Source: Paralithodes platypus (Eukaryota; Arthropoda; Malacostraca; Decapoda; Lithodidae). Taken from it: a DNA stretch of 64,000 bases. The stretch covers positions 45,395,526 through 45,459,525 of the forward strand of contig CM064518.1 of assembly GCA_032716605.1 (NCBI GenBank), written 5' to 3'. Positions 1 to 10,880 of this stretch are shown here, piece by piece (position 1 is the stretch's first letter; every line of letters begins with the position of its first letter). The notes under the pieces are model-generated. The model was given only the letters and a program-made list of their open reading frames with translations. It ran no database searches and was not told where the DNA came from. The translations under genes were made by a program, and so were the position numbers.

Positions 1-79
1 ATATATTGCTTATTACGCATCTCTCGAATCAAACTTATGTGCAGGTAGTATACAATGAAACTAATCTATTCGGTCGATA

Positions 80-475
80 TTGTTGTTGTTCCCCAAGCTT
101 CCTGGCCGAACAGCCTTGAGCGCCCCCACAGAACCCTCCCTGCCGACCACAATAAAGCCTGGGTGACCGAAGCCACTCCATGGCGGGGAGCCGAGGAGGG
201 TGCGGAAACGCCCGGGAAACCAAGGGCCCTGTGCCCCTCAGCAATTATGAAGAGAGAGTTGAGGGGCAAAGGAAAAATGTGACGCTTTGGCTTCCAATTG
301 GGATTGGGAGGGCAGTCCATGGAAGAGACTCAGTCACTCGATATCTAGAAAATATATAAGTATAAGTAAAAGGAACAGTAAGAGTAAGCTATGGGTATGG
401 CAGATATCGCTCAGTTCTCACTCTGATAGACCAGTCCACCACATGAATAGAACCCAATCCTCTCAGCATCAGCTA
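80..475 (-). mobile_element. Retroposon A, 5'-truncated copy
   Basis: Read on the minus strand, the element ends in a GCTGTTCGGCCAGG-type tail followed by (CAA)n. It is flanked by an 8-bp direct repeat, GGTCGATA, at 72-79 and 476-483, the expected target duplication of a retroposed copy. Two further copies lie at 4128-4628 and 7514-7900. This copy lacks the first ~75 bp present in the 4.1 kb copy, so it is 5'-truncated. Short open frames on both strands are not conserved as protein and look incidental. Confidence 0.75.
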
Positions 476-639
476 GGTCGATAAAATTGAATGCTTAAAA
501 CCCGGACATAAAAGTATTATCATATCATTTGTTTGTCTGCTTGGATAATATTAAGTCTTTTATTTACTCAGGCCCATTCCATAATTTTTCTATTTTTTGT
601 AGCTTTGTTTTTTTCCATTCTTCTATTTGTTTTTGTATT

Positions 640-669
640 TTTATCTATCTATCTATCTATCTATCTATT
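640..669. repeat. (TCTA)n microsatellite at a LINE 3' end
   Basis: Seven TCTA-type units abut the 3' end of the LINE fragment at 665-1190 (minus strand). The same tetranucleotide, as (GATA)n, abuts the related LINE fragment at 55331-55346, so the microsatellite is probably the element's own tail. Confidence 0.7.
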
Positions 670-1190
670 GCCTGACGCCGTGATCCCCGAAGGGGTGGCC
701 ACGAACGAACCGCCCCCATGCACCTCTGTCCCCAGTCAGTCGACGCCCCTCCCCCCAACCAGCACCGCCTTCGTTCATGTAGTTCCTCACTCCATCCTTC
801 CACCTCATATTCGGTCTACCTCTCCTCCTCTGTCCCTCCACCTCGCTCTCGTACACCCTCTTAGTCATTCTCTCGCTTTCCATACGTTCCATATGGCCGA
901 ACCATCTCAAGTTGTTCCTTTTCACACTTTCCAGCACATCTACCTCCACACCACACCTCCTCCTTACTTCCTCATTAGTCTGTCTATCCCTCCATGTAAC
1001 TCCGCACGCACTCCTTAAGTAATTCATTTCCACTGCTCTCGCTCTTGGTCTGAGTCTCTCAACCAACGTCCATGCTTCGCTTCCGTAAGTCAGTGTCGGG
1101 ATTACCACACTGTCATGCAAGGACTTCTTCACTTCCATACTGACCACCCTATTTCTTGTTACTGCTTTTAGCGTTCCTACAACCCTATAT
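665..1190 (-). pseudogene. LINE L1: C-terminal part of reverse transcriptase ORF
   Basis: A continuous minus-strand frame of 160 codons (665-1147) carries the usual post-catalytic region of arthropod non-LTR RTs: IPTLTYGSEAW near its start, then LRWFGHMERM and RRGRPNMRWKDG. The frame continues upstream to about 1190. The catalytic domain and endonuclease are missing, so this is a 5'-truncated dead copy. A second, more broken copy lies on the plus strand at 54725-55325. The long plus-strand frame over the same interval is its antisense shadow. Confidence 0.85.
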
Positions 1191-2000
1191 ATTGTTTAAT
1201 TAAAAAGTGGGTGGGGAACGGCTTAAGTGAGTGAGGTATATTGCCAGATTCCCTGATCCCGAAGAGGTGGCCACGGCATGGTTTGGGGCTCGGTGACTGA
1301 ACGTGGGACTCTACCACTCTACAGGACTAATCGGTTAGTATTTTGATGCGTTTGGCATTTTTACTTTGGTGATCCTTGTACAGTTGGCCACAAGTTATGT
1401 TTCTAGTTATGATTTTGATTAATTTTGTCTTTTTATTGTGTTCGTATATGTTTTGGTTTGTTTATTTTGAAAGTTTTAAATTACAGTATAATGTGATAGT
1501 AAAATGAGTGCATGAATGGAGTAGTAATTTACACCCTATTTGGATAGACAAAAGCACTTGGACTAAATCACTATGTGAAAAAAATGCTTGCGCAAAATTA
1601 TGATTCATAAATAAAAACTCAATCCACCACATACGGTGTACAGTAAATTACTACATGAACAACAAATTAGAGTATAAAATCTTAATATAGGAAATGGCAC
1701 GGAATCCATGTAACTAATATATTTGTTCTACGTTTATTACAGCGCAAGCAGACCTAGGAGGATGGTACCTGGATTAAACGATTGGTCTACCATCTACCGG
1801 TACTCTACAGGACTACTATCTTCAATGGACTACTACTAAAAGACTAGACTAATCTCTGCAATGGACTACAGTTTGGGGAATAACTACTACTACCACTACT
1901 TCCCTACAAGAATACTATGCCTATTAGGTTAGTATTTTCTTTATTTTAAGCTTGGCAGTCTTTGTACAGTTGTCCATCAAAGTTATTCCTAGTGATGTTT
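1191..2000. other. No gene; L7 repeat fragments
   Basis: A plus-strand L7 3' end lies near 1420-1485 (GTTTTGGTTTGTTTATTTTG) and a minus-strand internal L7 piece near 1548-1700, recognised by its CACATA(C/G)GGTGTACA motif. The rest is AT-rich without convincing splice sites or coding frames. Confidence 0.5.
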
Positions 2001-2003
2001 TTA

Positions 2004-2105
2004 AGTCTTGATGGTGTAATGGATAGTGTTTAAAATATGAATGTGGTAACTGGGTTCGAATCCCGGTGGATCACATGCTTTCATTAATTTCTTTGAGAGG
2101 TGTTT
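2004..2105 (+). mobile_element. tRNA-derived SINE, S3-like
   Basis: An A-box-like TGGTGTAATGGATAG and a B box, GGTTCGAATCC, sit about 40 bp apart, followed by a CATGCTTTCATTAATTTC body that other S3 copies share. The tRNA-like head does not fold into a full cloverleaf by eye, so it is a SINE and not a tRNA gene. Confidence 0.7.
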
Positions 2106-2147
2106 GGTGTTGGAGTGAATTATAAAAGAAATTATCAGTAGACTATT

Positions 2148-2244
2148 CATCTTTATAGCATAAATACGCAGAATTTTGGTGAGAGTATCCTAGGTTCGAA
2201 TCCTTGGAGTGCCACAAGTTGGTTGGTGAAAAAATATGAATAAG
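2148..2244 (+). mobile_element. tRNA-derived SINE, family S1
   Basis: It carries the S1 signature: TAGCATAAATACGCAGAATTT, then the B box GGTTCGAATCC, then GGAGTGCCACA, and the tail GTTGGTTGGTGAAAAAATAT. The middle of the body is deleted compared with copies such as 27905-28036. Confidence 0.7.
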
Positions 2245-2430
2245 GAGTTGAGTAATCTTCAGAGTTAACTACTGTACTGCATAATAAATCTTAATGTGCA
2301 CATAAAATGTCAATGTATAAGATCACATAGGACCAGAAGATATTTGGGCAAATGTACATACTGTATTGTAAATAGTTTCTTTGTTTAATGTAAAATGGGA
2401 AGTTATCGTGAAAGTATTAATTTAATTTGA

Positions 2431-3690
2431 TTAATTAAAATGTAAAACTTGCAAACCAAACTAACAAAAACTGGGACAAGGAAAAGTCAAATTAAATTAT
2501 CAAAATCGCTATGTGGAAAAAACTCTTACTAAAATGAAAATTATTAAATAAAAGAACACAATCCACCACATAGGGTGTACATTACTACATGAGCAAGTTA
2601 ATCTGTTTCCCAAGCAAACTAATCGCACATATAACTACGCACTATCGTCACGTTAAAGGAATTAGTCAAGTTTGGGAAGTCCGGGACGTTCTGGTAAATT
2701 TTGTACTAAACTCTGCATGAATAAAGAAACTACATGTTAAATGTCAAAATATTATTTAAAATCAAATTTGCAACATGAAAAGACATTAACAATAGTACAA
2801 AATACAAATATTGATAAGATATCTATACTATTACAAAATAATATATAAAATACAGTACAGCACTCACTAACGATAGTGCTATCGGGTAGGTACCTGTAAG
2901 CATAACATGCCTCAAGTGACCCCTATCAATAACTACCCTACAAATAACCTACATTTATCACACACATAAACTAAGGAAATTGCAAAAGCAAGCAATTGAT
3001 ACTATTGACAATGAATACATATAATATAAAGACAAATAATTGCAAAATATGAAGTAACAACAGATTTAAACAAAGAGTACTCTTTTAACAAGAACAATAC
3101 ATTTTAAAAATCATCAATATTAATATTAATAATAGAAAAAGATAAAGATAAACAATAAATACAGACAAAAAATAATAAACAGACAAAAAGTGAGCAGAGG
3201 TTATACAAGAAACTTAAAGTTAAAAATGCTTGGTTAAAATTATTGAGGTCAAATTTTAGAATACAGTCACAATAATTGACCCTAAAAAGATTAAATTTAT
3301 GGAACAATTTACTTGCCTCAAAACCTCTGTCCACTAAGAGTCTGTATAGTAACCTAGCTCTAGCCCAAAAGTCATCTACTTTAGTGCAAATTTTACAAAA
3401 TCTTATTAACTGGGAATAAAAACAATTATAAGTTATTTTATTATCGATATTACTACTAGGGAAAGGAAAGTTTATTACGTTAAAATTAAAATCATCAACT
3501 TTGTGATATACTTTAAGTATGCACTGTTCATTAACAATCTCTATATTTATATCAAGAACATTTCAACTTTATAATTTACGTTACATTGTGAGGGGGGAGA
3601 ATTAGGGTAAATAAGTTTAGCAACTTTATTAAAATATAACTAATTGCAAACGAGAATATCATCAATATATCTACTATTATTACTTTACAA
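2431..3690 (-). pseudogene. Retroelement L7: decayed RT and 3' region
   Basis: Minus-strand conceptual translation near 3650-3675 reads RYIDDILV, the Y-x-DD catalytic motif of reverse transcriptases. Further downstream a frame at 3104-3334 reads VDRGFEASKLFHKFN and an upstream frame reads INFPFPSSNI, a pattern met in Penelope-like and some LINE RTs. Stops and frameshifts separate the pieces. From about 3100 down to 2431 there is non-coding 3' sequence ending in TTGCAAGTTTTACATTTTAA, the fixed 3' terminus that recurs in more than fifteen truncated copies here. The 2431-3190 part is duplicated at 35447-36195. The lineage (Penelope versus LINE) is not settled. Confidence 0.6.
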
Positions 3691-3698
3691 TTTCTGGG

Positions 3699-3722
3699 AT
3701 TTTTTTTTTTTTTTTTTTTTTT
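3699..3722. repeat. Poly(T) tract
   Basis: About 23 consecutive T residues directly before the duplicated composite block, next to the RT remnant. Confidence 0.9.
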
Positions 3723-3745
3723 GTCGTCCCAGTTTGTAGTTAATT

Positions 3746-4112
3746 TATTTTGAAAGTTTTACAATTTAAGGAATAATAGTTTTAATGTAATGTATACTTT
3801 AAGAAGAGGTGTATATAGTTTGGTCCCTAGACCTTGAAGCTTAAAAATACTCGCTCTGTAAAAAAATAAAATAAAATAATAATCTATGGACATAAGGGCG
3901 GTTCCCTCTAAATGAGTCTCTATTGGCCGGCAGGAAAGCTGGATAAATGGCACAATGAGTCATAATATTGACTATGGGGTAAAAGGTCTTAAAATTGCCA
4001 AAGTAATGGGGCTATTCATGAGGAAGGAAGGAGTCCACTTAATAAAACTCTGAAATAAAAAAAAGTTTGACCTGAGAGTTCAGTAGATAGTATTTAGTCT
4101 TATAAAATGTAA
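3746..4112. repeat. Duplicated composite block, copy 1 (empty site)
   Basis: This block matches 4796-5365 nearly base for base over CTATGGACATAAGGGCGGTT to GGAGTCCACTTAATAAAAC. It consists of an L7 3' end on the plus strand followed by a T1-like (minus orientation) segment with GGCCGGCAGGAAAGC and GTCTTAAAATTGCC. At 4039-4042 it has a single TTAA where copy 2 carries a T3 element, so it serves as the pre-insertion state. Confidence 0.8.
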
Positions 4113-4127
4113 TGTATAGCAGAAGTT

Positions 4128-4628
4128 GTTGTTGTTGTTTTTCCCTAAGCTGCCTGGCCGAACAGCCCCAAGGCCATAACGGAGCGCCCCCACAGAACCC
4201 TCCCTGCCGACCACAATAAAGCCTGGGTGACCGAAGCCACTCCATGGCGGGGAGCTGAGGAGGGTGCGGAAACGCCCGGGAAACCAAAGCCCCACCCAGG
4301 GCCCTGTGCCCCTCAGCAATTATGAAGAGAAAGTTGAGGGGCAAAGGAAAGATGTGACGCTTTGGCTTCCAATCTTGGTAGATTAGGAGGTCAATCCACG
4401 CAAGAGACGCAGTCACTTGAGATCTAGAAAATATATAAGTAAAGGAACAGTCAGAGTAAGCTATGGGTATGGCAGAGATAGCTCGGTTCTCACTCTGATA
4501 GACCAGCCCATCACCACATGACTAGAACCCAATCCTCTCAGCATCAGCTAGGAAAGGCCCTAGAAAGCCGCCTTTGGCGGGGGAATAGCTCTCCTATTTC
4601 AACCCTTTTCGGGGTTGGGTACCCGCCT
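4128..4628 (-). mobile_element. Retroposon A, apparently full-length copy
   Basis: A perfect 15-bp direct repeat, TGTATAGCAGAAGTT, at 4113-4127 and 4629-4643 delimits a 501-bp element. On the minus strand it starts GGCGGGTACCCAACCCC, has TAGCTGATGCTGAGAGG near position 75, and ends GGGGCTGTTCGGCCAGGCAG plus (CAA)n. There is no long conserved ORF, so it must be mobilised in trans. Its last ~80 bp resemble the 3' end of LINE L5 at 21940-22030, the likely donor of the machinery. A-box-like and B-box-like words exist, but their spacing is not canonical, so a pol III origin is unproven. Confidence 0.8.
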
Positions 4629-4795
4629 TGTATAGCAGAAGTTATGTGGACAACTGTACTTACTCTATTGTAAATGTACTGTAGTTGCATTTTTTAATGT
4701 AAAATGGGAAGTTTCAGTGAAAGTATTCATTTAAAGTTTGATTAATATTTGATTAGTTCTGCCTTTATCTTGTGTTGTCCCAGTTTTAGTTTGTT

Positions 4796-4911
4796 TATTT
4801 TGAAAGTTTTAACATTTAAATGCTACTAGTATTAATGTATTTTATACTTTAAGATATATATATAGTTTGCTCCCTAGATCTTGAAAGTTAAAAATATACC
4901 CCAAGACTCCC

Positions 4912-4950
<39 letters not shown>

Positions 4951-5365
4951 ATGGACATAAGGGCGGTTCCCTCTAAATGAGTCTCTATTGGCCGGCAGGA
5001 AAGCTGGATAAATGGCACAATGAGTCATAATATTGACTATGGGGTAAAAGGTCTTAAAATTGCCAAAGTAATTGGGCTATTCATGAGGGAGGAAGGAGTC
5101 CACTTAACCCTCTGACATATGACGCGATGTTGAGGCTATTAGGGATACTTTAAAACCTTTACCATCAGGGGTATTTAGAAACCTCTGCAGGTGTCTTTGA
5201 GTTAGCTGTGGGCAGAAAACTAATTTTGGAGAGTTAATTATAAGAGTGAGAGAACTCTATTTCTTATTGCCAGTCTGGCAACCTCTGCATCATATGAGTC
5301 TGAAGGGGTTAATAAAACACGGAAAAAAAAGGCTGTAGATAGTATTTAGACTTATAAATAATAGT
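4796..5365. repeat. Duplicated composite block, copy 2 (filled site)
   Basis: Direct repeat of 3746-4112 with two differences: a poly(A) expansion at about 4917-4947 and a T3 element inserted at the TTAA. Homology resumes after the insertion with TTAATAAAAC and TAGATAGTATTTAG, so the two blocks are paralogous copies and not chance similarity. Confidence 0.8.
5104..5312. mobile_element. MITE T3, TTAA-flanked, with proven empty site
   Basis: Begins TTAACCCTCTGACATATGA and ends TCATATGAGTCTGAAGGGGT plus TTAA, an imperfect terminal inverted repeat of about 20 bp. The paralogous block at 4039-4042 has one TTAA and no element. TTAA duplication is the hallmark of piggyBac-type transposases, but no transposase is encoded here. 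Confidence 0.85.
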
Positions 5366-5633
5366 AATCTATACCCTGTTTATTATAAGTAGGCTAGAAA
5401 TAGTGTTGTATCTATCCAGTTACTGTACCATTCCCCTTCTATCTATTTTATATTTCCTTTACTTGTATGGGGTTCTTTCTTTAAGTAAAACAGGACTAGA
5501 GCAAATGAGCTGTAAATTTGTACCCATTCCCTGGCTGATGGTTTGGAAATAGTATAATTATAGAGGTGAATGTTGAAGGTTTTGTGCATAGTTGTTTGGA
5601 ATCCTGTATAGGTTCTTATAGGTACCGGTATAA

Positions 5634-5804
5634 ATTGACTATTGAGGTATAATGTAGATGTTGATGGGAAGAATTTGAAGTCACTTTTAATTGACTATTG
5701 AGGTATAATGTAGATGTTGATGGTAAAGAATTATGAGTCGCTTTTAATTGACTATTGAGGTATACTGTAGATGTTGATGGTAAAGAATTATGAGTCACTT
5801 TTAA
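5634..5804. repeat. Tandem repeat, three ~57-bp units
   Basis: Three near-identical units start at 5634, 5690 and 5747 with ATTGACTATTGAGGTATA and contain TGTAGATGTTGATGG. The open minus-strand frame across them exists only because 57 is a multiple of three. Confidence 0.9.
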
Positions 5805-5959
5805 TGAAAATAATTATTTTAGAGTATAAAAGTTTTGTTTGTAATTTGAACGGTAACTTTAGAGTTATTTTAGAATGTTAAGACACTTAAAAATTAATAA
5901 TGAAAACGCCCTAAACAAAATCCGTGAAAAAAATGCATTTAAATTTATCGGAAATTATG

Positions 5960-6120
5960 TTTTGGAAACAAAACTTATGATCGGACTATAAGTGGCGATC
6001 TCAAATCCAAACCCATGACAAGTGAAGCAGCCCTAAACAGGGTTGCCTGGAACGCCGCCATTAGGACAAGAGACTGAAACTGCACGTATGTGTGGAGCAT
6101 TCGGTCTTAAAATTTGATGC
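5960..6120 (+). pseudogene. LINE L3: extreme 3' end of RT ORF
   Basis: The plus strand encodes DLKSKPMTSEAALNRVAWNA followed by AIRTRD and a stop. The same C-terminus is found on the minus strand at 33178-33405. The following GTGTGGAGCATTCGGTCTTA matches the L3 3' UTR there. Only the last ~35 codons remain. Confidence 0.8.
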
Positions 6121-7510
6121 ATGTATATCCACATCTGTATACCATGGCATCCACTAACCTATTTGTCTACGCTTCACAGCACAAGGATCGTACAGCCGAC
6201 CAAGACCTTCCCAACGTCTCAAGATTATCTCCAGCTCATCATCTCAAGATAAAAACCTTCGCCAAATCAACGTCCGAAGATTAACGTTTCTACAATCTTC
6301 TACAACTCTGCACTACACGTCGCTTCTGTCGCTAAGGTTGGTGTTTTAGATAGGATATATTATGTTATGCTGGATTTGTTGGTTGTAAATTAACGGCCCT
6401 TGTTGAAATTAGTCTGACTATGTTGGTTAATAATGATCCGCTTCCCCCTCCCCCTTAATAAACTAAGTAATAATACTGAATAGATAAATATATAGATAAT
6501 TAATTTTAAAACTTTAAAAATAATCAAACTAAAACTGGGACAAATTCAAATTAAAGTCAAAATGAGTAATAGAAATCGCTATAGGAATAACGCTAAATAA
6601 AAATAGGAAAATTAAAACTAAATATATCTATGAAATTAAGAGTAAATGTGCACTAAAGTAATATTAAAATTGCTGGATAGTTTTGTATAGAATTGGACTA
6701 GTTTCTGGCAAAGTAAGTCGACAATATAATTAATCTCTATCTAAAGTGGGCAATCCAACAAACGTTTTAAGTATGGATACTTTGTACAGCAATTAAAATA
6801 TATATCCTAACTTTAAAACTAAGTACTGTTCATATTAATAAAAGTAACTTTAAAATCTAAAATTATCGAAGCGCACTAACAAAAAATAATTTAAAATTAT
6901 CGTAATTTAAACTTTGAAAACCACAAACTTCTAATGTGAAATAAAATTACTGGACTGAATTACAATGTTCCTTTTAAATCTTCGGTATTGCATTACCAAG
7001 TAAATTGTATATATAAAACTTTAAAAGTAACAAAGTTACTGTTTATATTTATATAACTAAAATGTAAAATAATAGAAACTCCACTTTATACAGTATGTGG
7101 TAAAACTCATTAACATTTATCGGAAATTAAAGTTTTAAAACTACAAACCTATAAAATAAGTGTGCACTGAATTAGAATATATTGCTTTTAAAATCTGTTG
7201 CCTAAATGTTCGTCATTGCATTAGCAAATTAACAATTAACCCTCCGGTCATATGAGGCGGTTCGCTGTGTCCGGGGCCATTTTCGTACATTCAAGCTTCA
7301 TAATTCAGTAGCTACTGATTGAGACCACTGAGAGCAGTCATGTTTTTTGCAAATTGTAGAACATCTTGAATGTAGACTGGCGTTGAGATGACATCGCTAC
7401 GACGCGTGGTTGCAGAGTTATGATGATTTTAGCGGCGATTTTACCTCCTATGAGGCCTCCCGGACTCCTAACCAAAATAAGTTTTGCCTCCTATGAGGCC
7501 TCCCGGATCC
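6121..7510. other. No gene; AT-rich with an L7 fragment
   Basis: A decayed minus-orientation L7 3' end lies near 6500-6640 (CAAACTAAAACTGGGACAAA). Elsewhere the sequence is AT-rich. At 7441-7508 the word CCTCCTATGAGGCCTCCCGG occurs twice about 50 bp apart. No coding exon is supported. Confidence 0.5.
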
Positions 7511-7513
7511 CAA

Positions 7514-7900
7514 GGGTGGTTGTTGTTGTTCCCCAAGCTGCCTGGCCGAACAGCCCCAAGGCCCCAAGCAAGGCCAAGGCCATAACCGAGCGCCCCCACA
7601 GAACCCTTCCTGCCGACCACAATAAAGCCTGGGTGACCGAAGCCACTCCATGGCGGGGAGCTGAGGAGGGTGCGGAAACGCCCGGGAAACCAAAGCCCCA
7701 CCCAGGGCCCTGTGCCCCTCAGCAATTATGAAGAGAAAGTTGAGGGGCAAGGGAAAAATGTGACGCTTTGGCTTCCAATCTTGGTAGATTGGGAGGTCAA
7801 TCCACGGAAAAGACGCCGTCACTTGAGATCTAGAAAACATAAGTAAAAGGAACAGTCAGAGTAAGCTATGGGTATGGCAGAGATCACTCAGTTTTCACTC
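7514..7900 (-). mobile_element. Retroposon A, third copy
   Basis: Collinear with the 4128-4628 copy but lacking its first ~115 bp on the minus strand. An extra CCAAGCAAGGCCAAG duplication lies near the 3' tail. No clear target duplication was recognised. Confidence 0.75.
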
Positions 7901-8450
7901 GGTAAATTTTTTAGCAAATCACCAGTTAAAAGTAATACCTGGTCCCACAGTACTTAATCTTTATCTATATACTCGGTCACCTTCCCCATTGTATTTATTA
8001 TTAGTAATATCTATAGAACGGGTTATTTATTTACTTGTTTACTTATTAAATTTAAAACTTGCAAACTAAACAAACCAAAACTTTGACAAAGTCAATATAA
8101 AGTCAAAATAACCTCAAAATCGCTGTGGAAAAACCGCTTGGTAAAATTAATTAATAAGGGTTGTTTAACCAGACCACCGAGTTTAGAACATGACTCGCAG
8201 GGCTTAAAATAAAATCTAAGTAATATTATCTATAGAGCGGCGTATGTAATTGCTTATTTATTACTTAGTTTGCTCTCTAGACCTCAATCAAGCTTAAAAT
8301 AAAGCACCCCTTGTGCATTTTTCGATAGAAAAATTTCTTAGTTTGCTCTGTAGACTTTCAATCCAACTTTAAAAAAAAAAAAAAAAAGATAGAAAAAATT
8401 TGGTTTGCTCTAGACTTCAATCAAGCTTAAAAAGTACCCTTTGTACATAT
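7901..8450. other. No gene; L7 and T1 remnants
   Basis: A minus-orientation L7 3' end occupies about 8043-8157. From about 8268 to 8420 there are two or three short repeats of TAGTTTGCTCTNTAGAC and CAATCAAGCTTAAAA, the outer part of a T1 element, with an A-rich tract at 8373-8388. Confidence 0.5.
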
Positions 8451-8522
8451 TTTGAGAGAAAATTGTCCATACTATAATATTTTAGGATATGCTGTGCCTA
8501 TAAAGACTGCCTGTACATGTTC

Positions 8523-8715
8523 GAGAAAGTATCAGTCGTTAGTACCGGACCTTGAAGGGAGCGCGGCGGATATGAGTATTGACTTAGCGTACTTTAATTT
8601 ATTTTTAGTATATTCTGGGCCATTCAGACAGCCTATTAATCAGTAAAATGTTAGAGAAAGTAGGAGCCGTTAGTACTGGACCTTGAAGGGAGCGCGGCGA
8701 ATATTAGTATTGACG
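8523..8715. repeat. Two-copy tandem duplication, ~130 bp
   Basis: GGACCTTGAAGGGAGCGCGG and its surroundings (about 60 bp) occur at 8523-8583 and again at 8653-8715 in the same direction. The GC-rich GAGCGCGGCG stands out from the AT-rich surroundings. Confidence 0.75.
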
Positions 8716-8993
8716 TTGAAAGTGATAGTCTGTCTTGTAGCGCCCTGAATCCCCCCTCCCCCATTTCTATTACAACCTCTAAATCCAGCCTAACATGATA
8801 TATCCTCTATAAACATGAATGTAGCCAAATTATATGCTTACAGGGTAAACTTTAAAACATGATACTAGTGGACAATTAGGATACTTTATTAACGGTGTGA
8901 TAGTGATGGAAGAATAGGTACGGTTACGAAGGATTGTAATAGTTTGGCATGATTTGATAGCGTAATACTTAAACTATGACCTTTAATGTTAAT

Positions 8994-9130
8994 TGTCTTG
9001 ATGGCATAATGCATAAATGTGCGGAATATTGGTGTGAGTATCCTAGGTTCGAGTCCTTGGAGAGTCTCTTGCATTTGTTAATTTCATTGAGTTTAGAAGT
9101 AAAGTTTTGGTGAAAAAATATAAATTAATA
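8994..9130 (+). mobile_element. tRNA-derived SINE, family S1
   Basis: Full-length S1: GTCTTGATGGCATAATGCAT head, B box GGTTCGAGTCC, body TTGTTAATTTCATTGAG, tail TGGTGAAAAAATATAAATTA. Confidence 0.8.
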
Positions 9131-9185
9131 AAAAATGCCTACTTGACCTCAAAGGTTTAAATAATACTAAAGACACTCCAAATAA

Positions 9186-9290
9186 ATTGGTGCCTTTTTC
9201 GGTAGAAAAATGGCTCGGCCAAAGGCCGATTTCTTCTAAATTACATAAAAAGTTATAAAAATGCCACACAAATGGGCAAATGTAAGAAAG
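9186..9290 (-). mobile_element. T1 MITE remnant
   Basis: Keeps the core TTTTTCGGTAGAAAAATGGC and GGCCAAAGGCCGATT with AAAAATGCCACACAAATGGG, in the minus orientation relative to intact T1 copies. Both ends are lost. Confidence 0.55.
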
Positions 9291-9930
9291 TTGAACTATC
9301 TTTTTAACTTAAATTATAATGTAAAACTTGCAAAATAAACAACTAGGAATGCAGTAAAAAGACAATCTTGACAAGTGGTGTTGACCACTAATCAAAATGG
9401 CTAAGTATTATATTTGATGCAGTTTTCACCACCATGTACTTCCTGCTGACGTATAGCTGGGTTAGGGTGGGTGCCCTAATGATCGGGGACTTCAGTGAAT
9501 GGTTATCAGAAATGTATAGAAGAGTGCTCACTAAATTTAAATCCAGACTGTAATTCCTGCTTTATTGTAGTTTTCCTTCAATTTTATTCAGTTTATGAAG
9601 GGTCTATGGCATCAAAGCGTATTTGATTCGTACTGATGTTTCCTAAGCTTAATAAAACTGTCTAAGGGTAGCTGTGATGAAAGTAAAATTAAAGTTATTT
9701 TAGATATCCGAATCTTGCCAAAAATTTAATCCTGTAACCTATCTACTAATCCAGAATGTGAATGGAAGAGTGCTAGAAGGGATCTGCCCCTTGTACAGTA
9801 CTGCTACCCTGAAATGGGGATTGAATGCAGTAAGTTAGTTCACATAATGAATATTGGAACCGCGGAGCATATCTCTCGGGCGGGGGAGAATAGTTTTGGG
9901 TGGGTGGATTAACTTCAAAATTAAAGTATA

Positions 9931-10148
9931 ATTTTGGTGTGACTATCCTAGGTTAGAGTCCTTGGAGTGCCACATGCATTTGTTGATTTCATTGAGTTTA
10001 GAAGTAAAGTTGTTAGTGTAATGGCTTAAGGTACTTATGTTCTGATTGTGGTGTCCCGGGTTCGAATCCCGGGAGGACCATATGCTTTCATCAGTTTATT
10101 AAAGTAAATTTGAGTTTGTAATTGATAAGAATGGGGTGTTACTCATTA
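9931..10148 (+). mobile_element. S1 fragment joined to an S3 SINE
   Basis: A 5'-truncated S1 (GGTTAGAGTCCTTGGAGTGC and body) is followed at about 10011 by S3: TTAGTGTAATGGCTTAAGGT, B box GGTTCGAATCC, then CATATGCTTTCATCAGTTTA and AATGGGGTGTTACT. The last motif is partly repeated at 10169-10195. Confidence 0.75.
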
Positions 10149-10687
10149 GATTTATAACTTGTATTTAAATGGGGTGGTACTTATTAGATGTATTACTTGT
10201 ATTTTTATTGTTTTGTTAGTATATTCTGGGAGATTATTCTGGGTGGGATTATGCTAGGAAGGGTAACTTTAAATTTAATGTTTCTAGCTGTAGAACTTTT
10301 ATTTTATTTGTTTTTGAGTATATTCCGGGCCCACAACTGCAGCCTGAAAACTAGTACGGTCATTCATAACCGTCTCCTGCTAGTACGCAACAAGGTTGTC
10401 AATAAGTAGTGATTCCGAACGTCAGGTCCTGCCCCCGAGGTGCCCGGGATATAGGGATGAACGGAGAGAGCGAGAGTTTGTTTATGTAGGCTTAGCTTCG
10501 GGGTATTAATTGTTCCACTGGTATCATTTATATTCCTTCGGAAGCAATGTTTGGAGAGTCTTGGCTCCCTCGGTATTAAGATGCACATAAAGTTTATTCG
10601 ATCTTTATATAATTTCTGTGTTTTAGGAAGGTCTTTGGCAACTCAAATCTACCCAATATATCCTATCCTTGTGCATAATTCTTTAAC

Positions 10688-10880
10688 GGTCTTTATAGCG
10701 TAATGCATAAATGTGCAGAATTTCTGTGTCTCCTAGGTTAGAGTCCTTGGAGTGCCACATGTACAGTATTTTTAATTAAATTAACTTTAGTAATATCCTT
10801 GGTTAGAGTCCTTGGAGTGTCTCGTGTATTTTTCATTGAGTTTAGAAGTAAAGTTGGTTGGTGAAAAAATGAATCCATAG
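10688..10880 (+). mobile_element. Two S1 SINE fragments
   Basis: The first (10688-10766) has TATAGCGTAATGCATAAATG and a degenerate B box, and loses its body. The second (10790-10880) lacks the head but keeps GGTTAGAGTCCTTGGAGTG and the TTGGTTGGTGAAAAAATGAA tail. Confidence 0.7.

Noticed and set aside
533..1018. 161-codon plus-strand frame
   Set aside because: Antisense of the LINE L1 RT fragment plus (TCTA)n.
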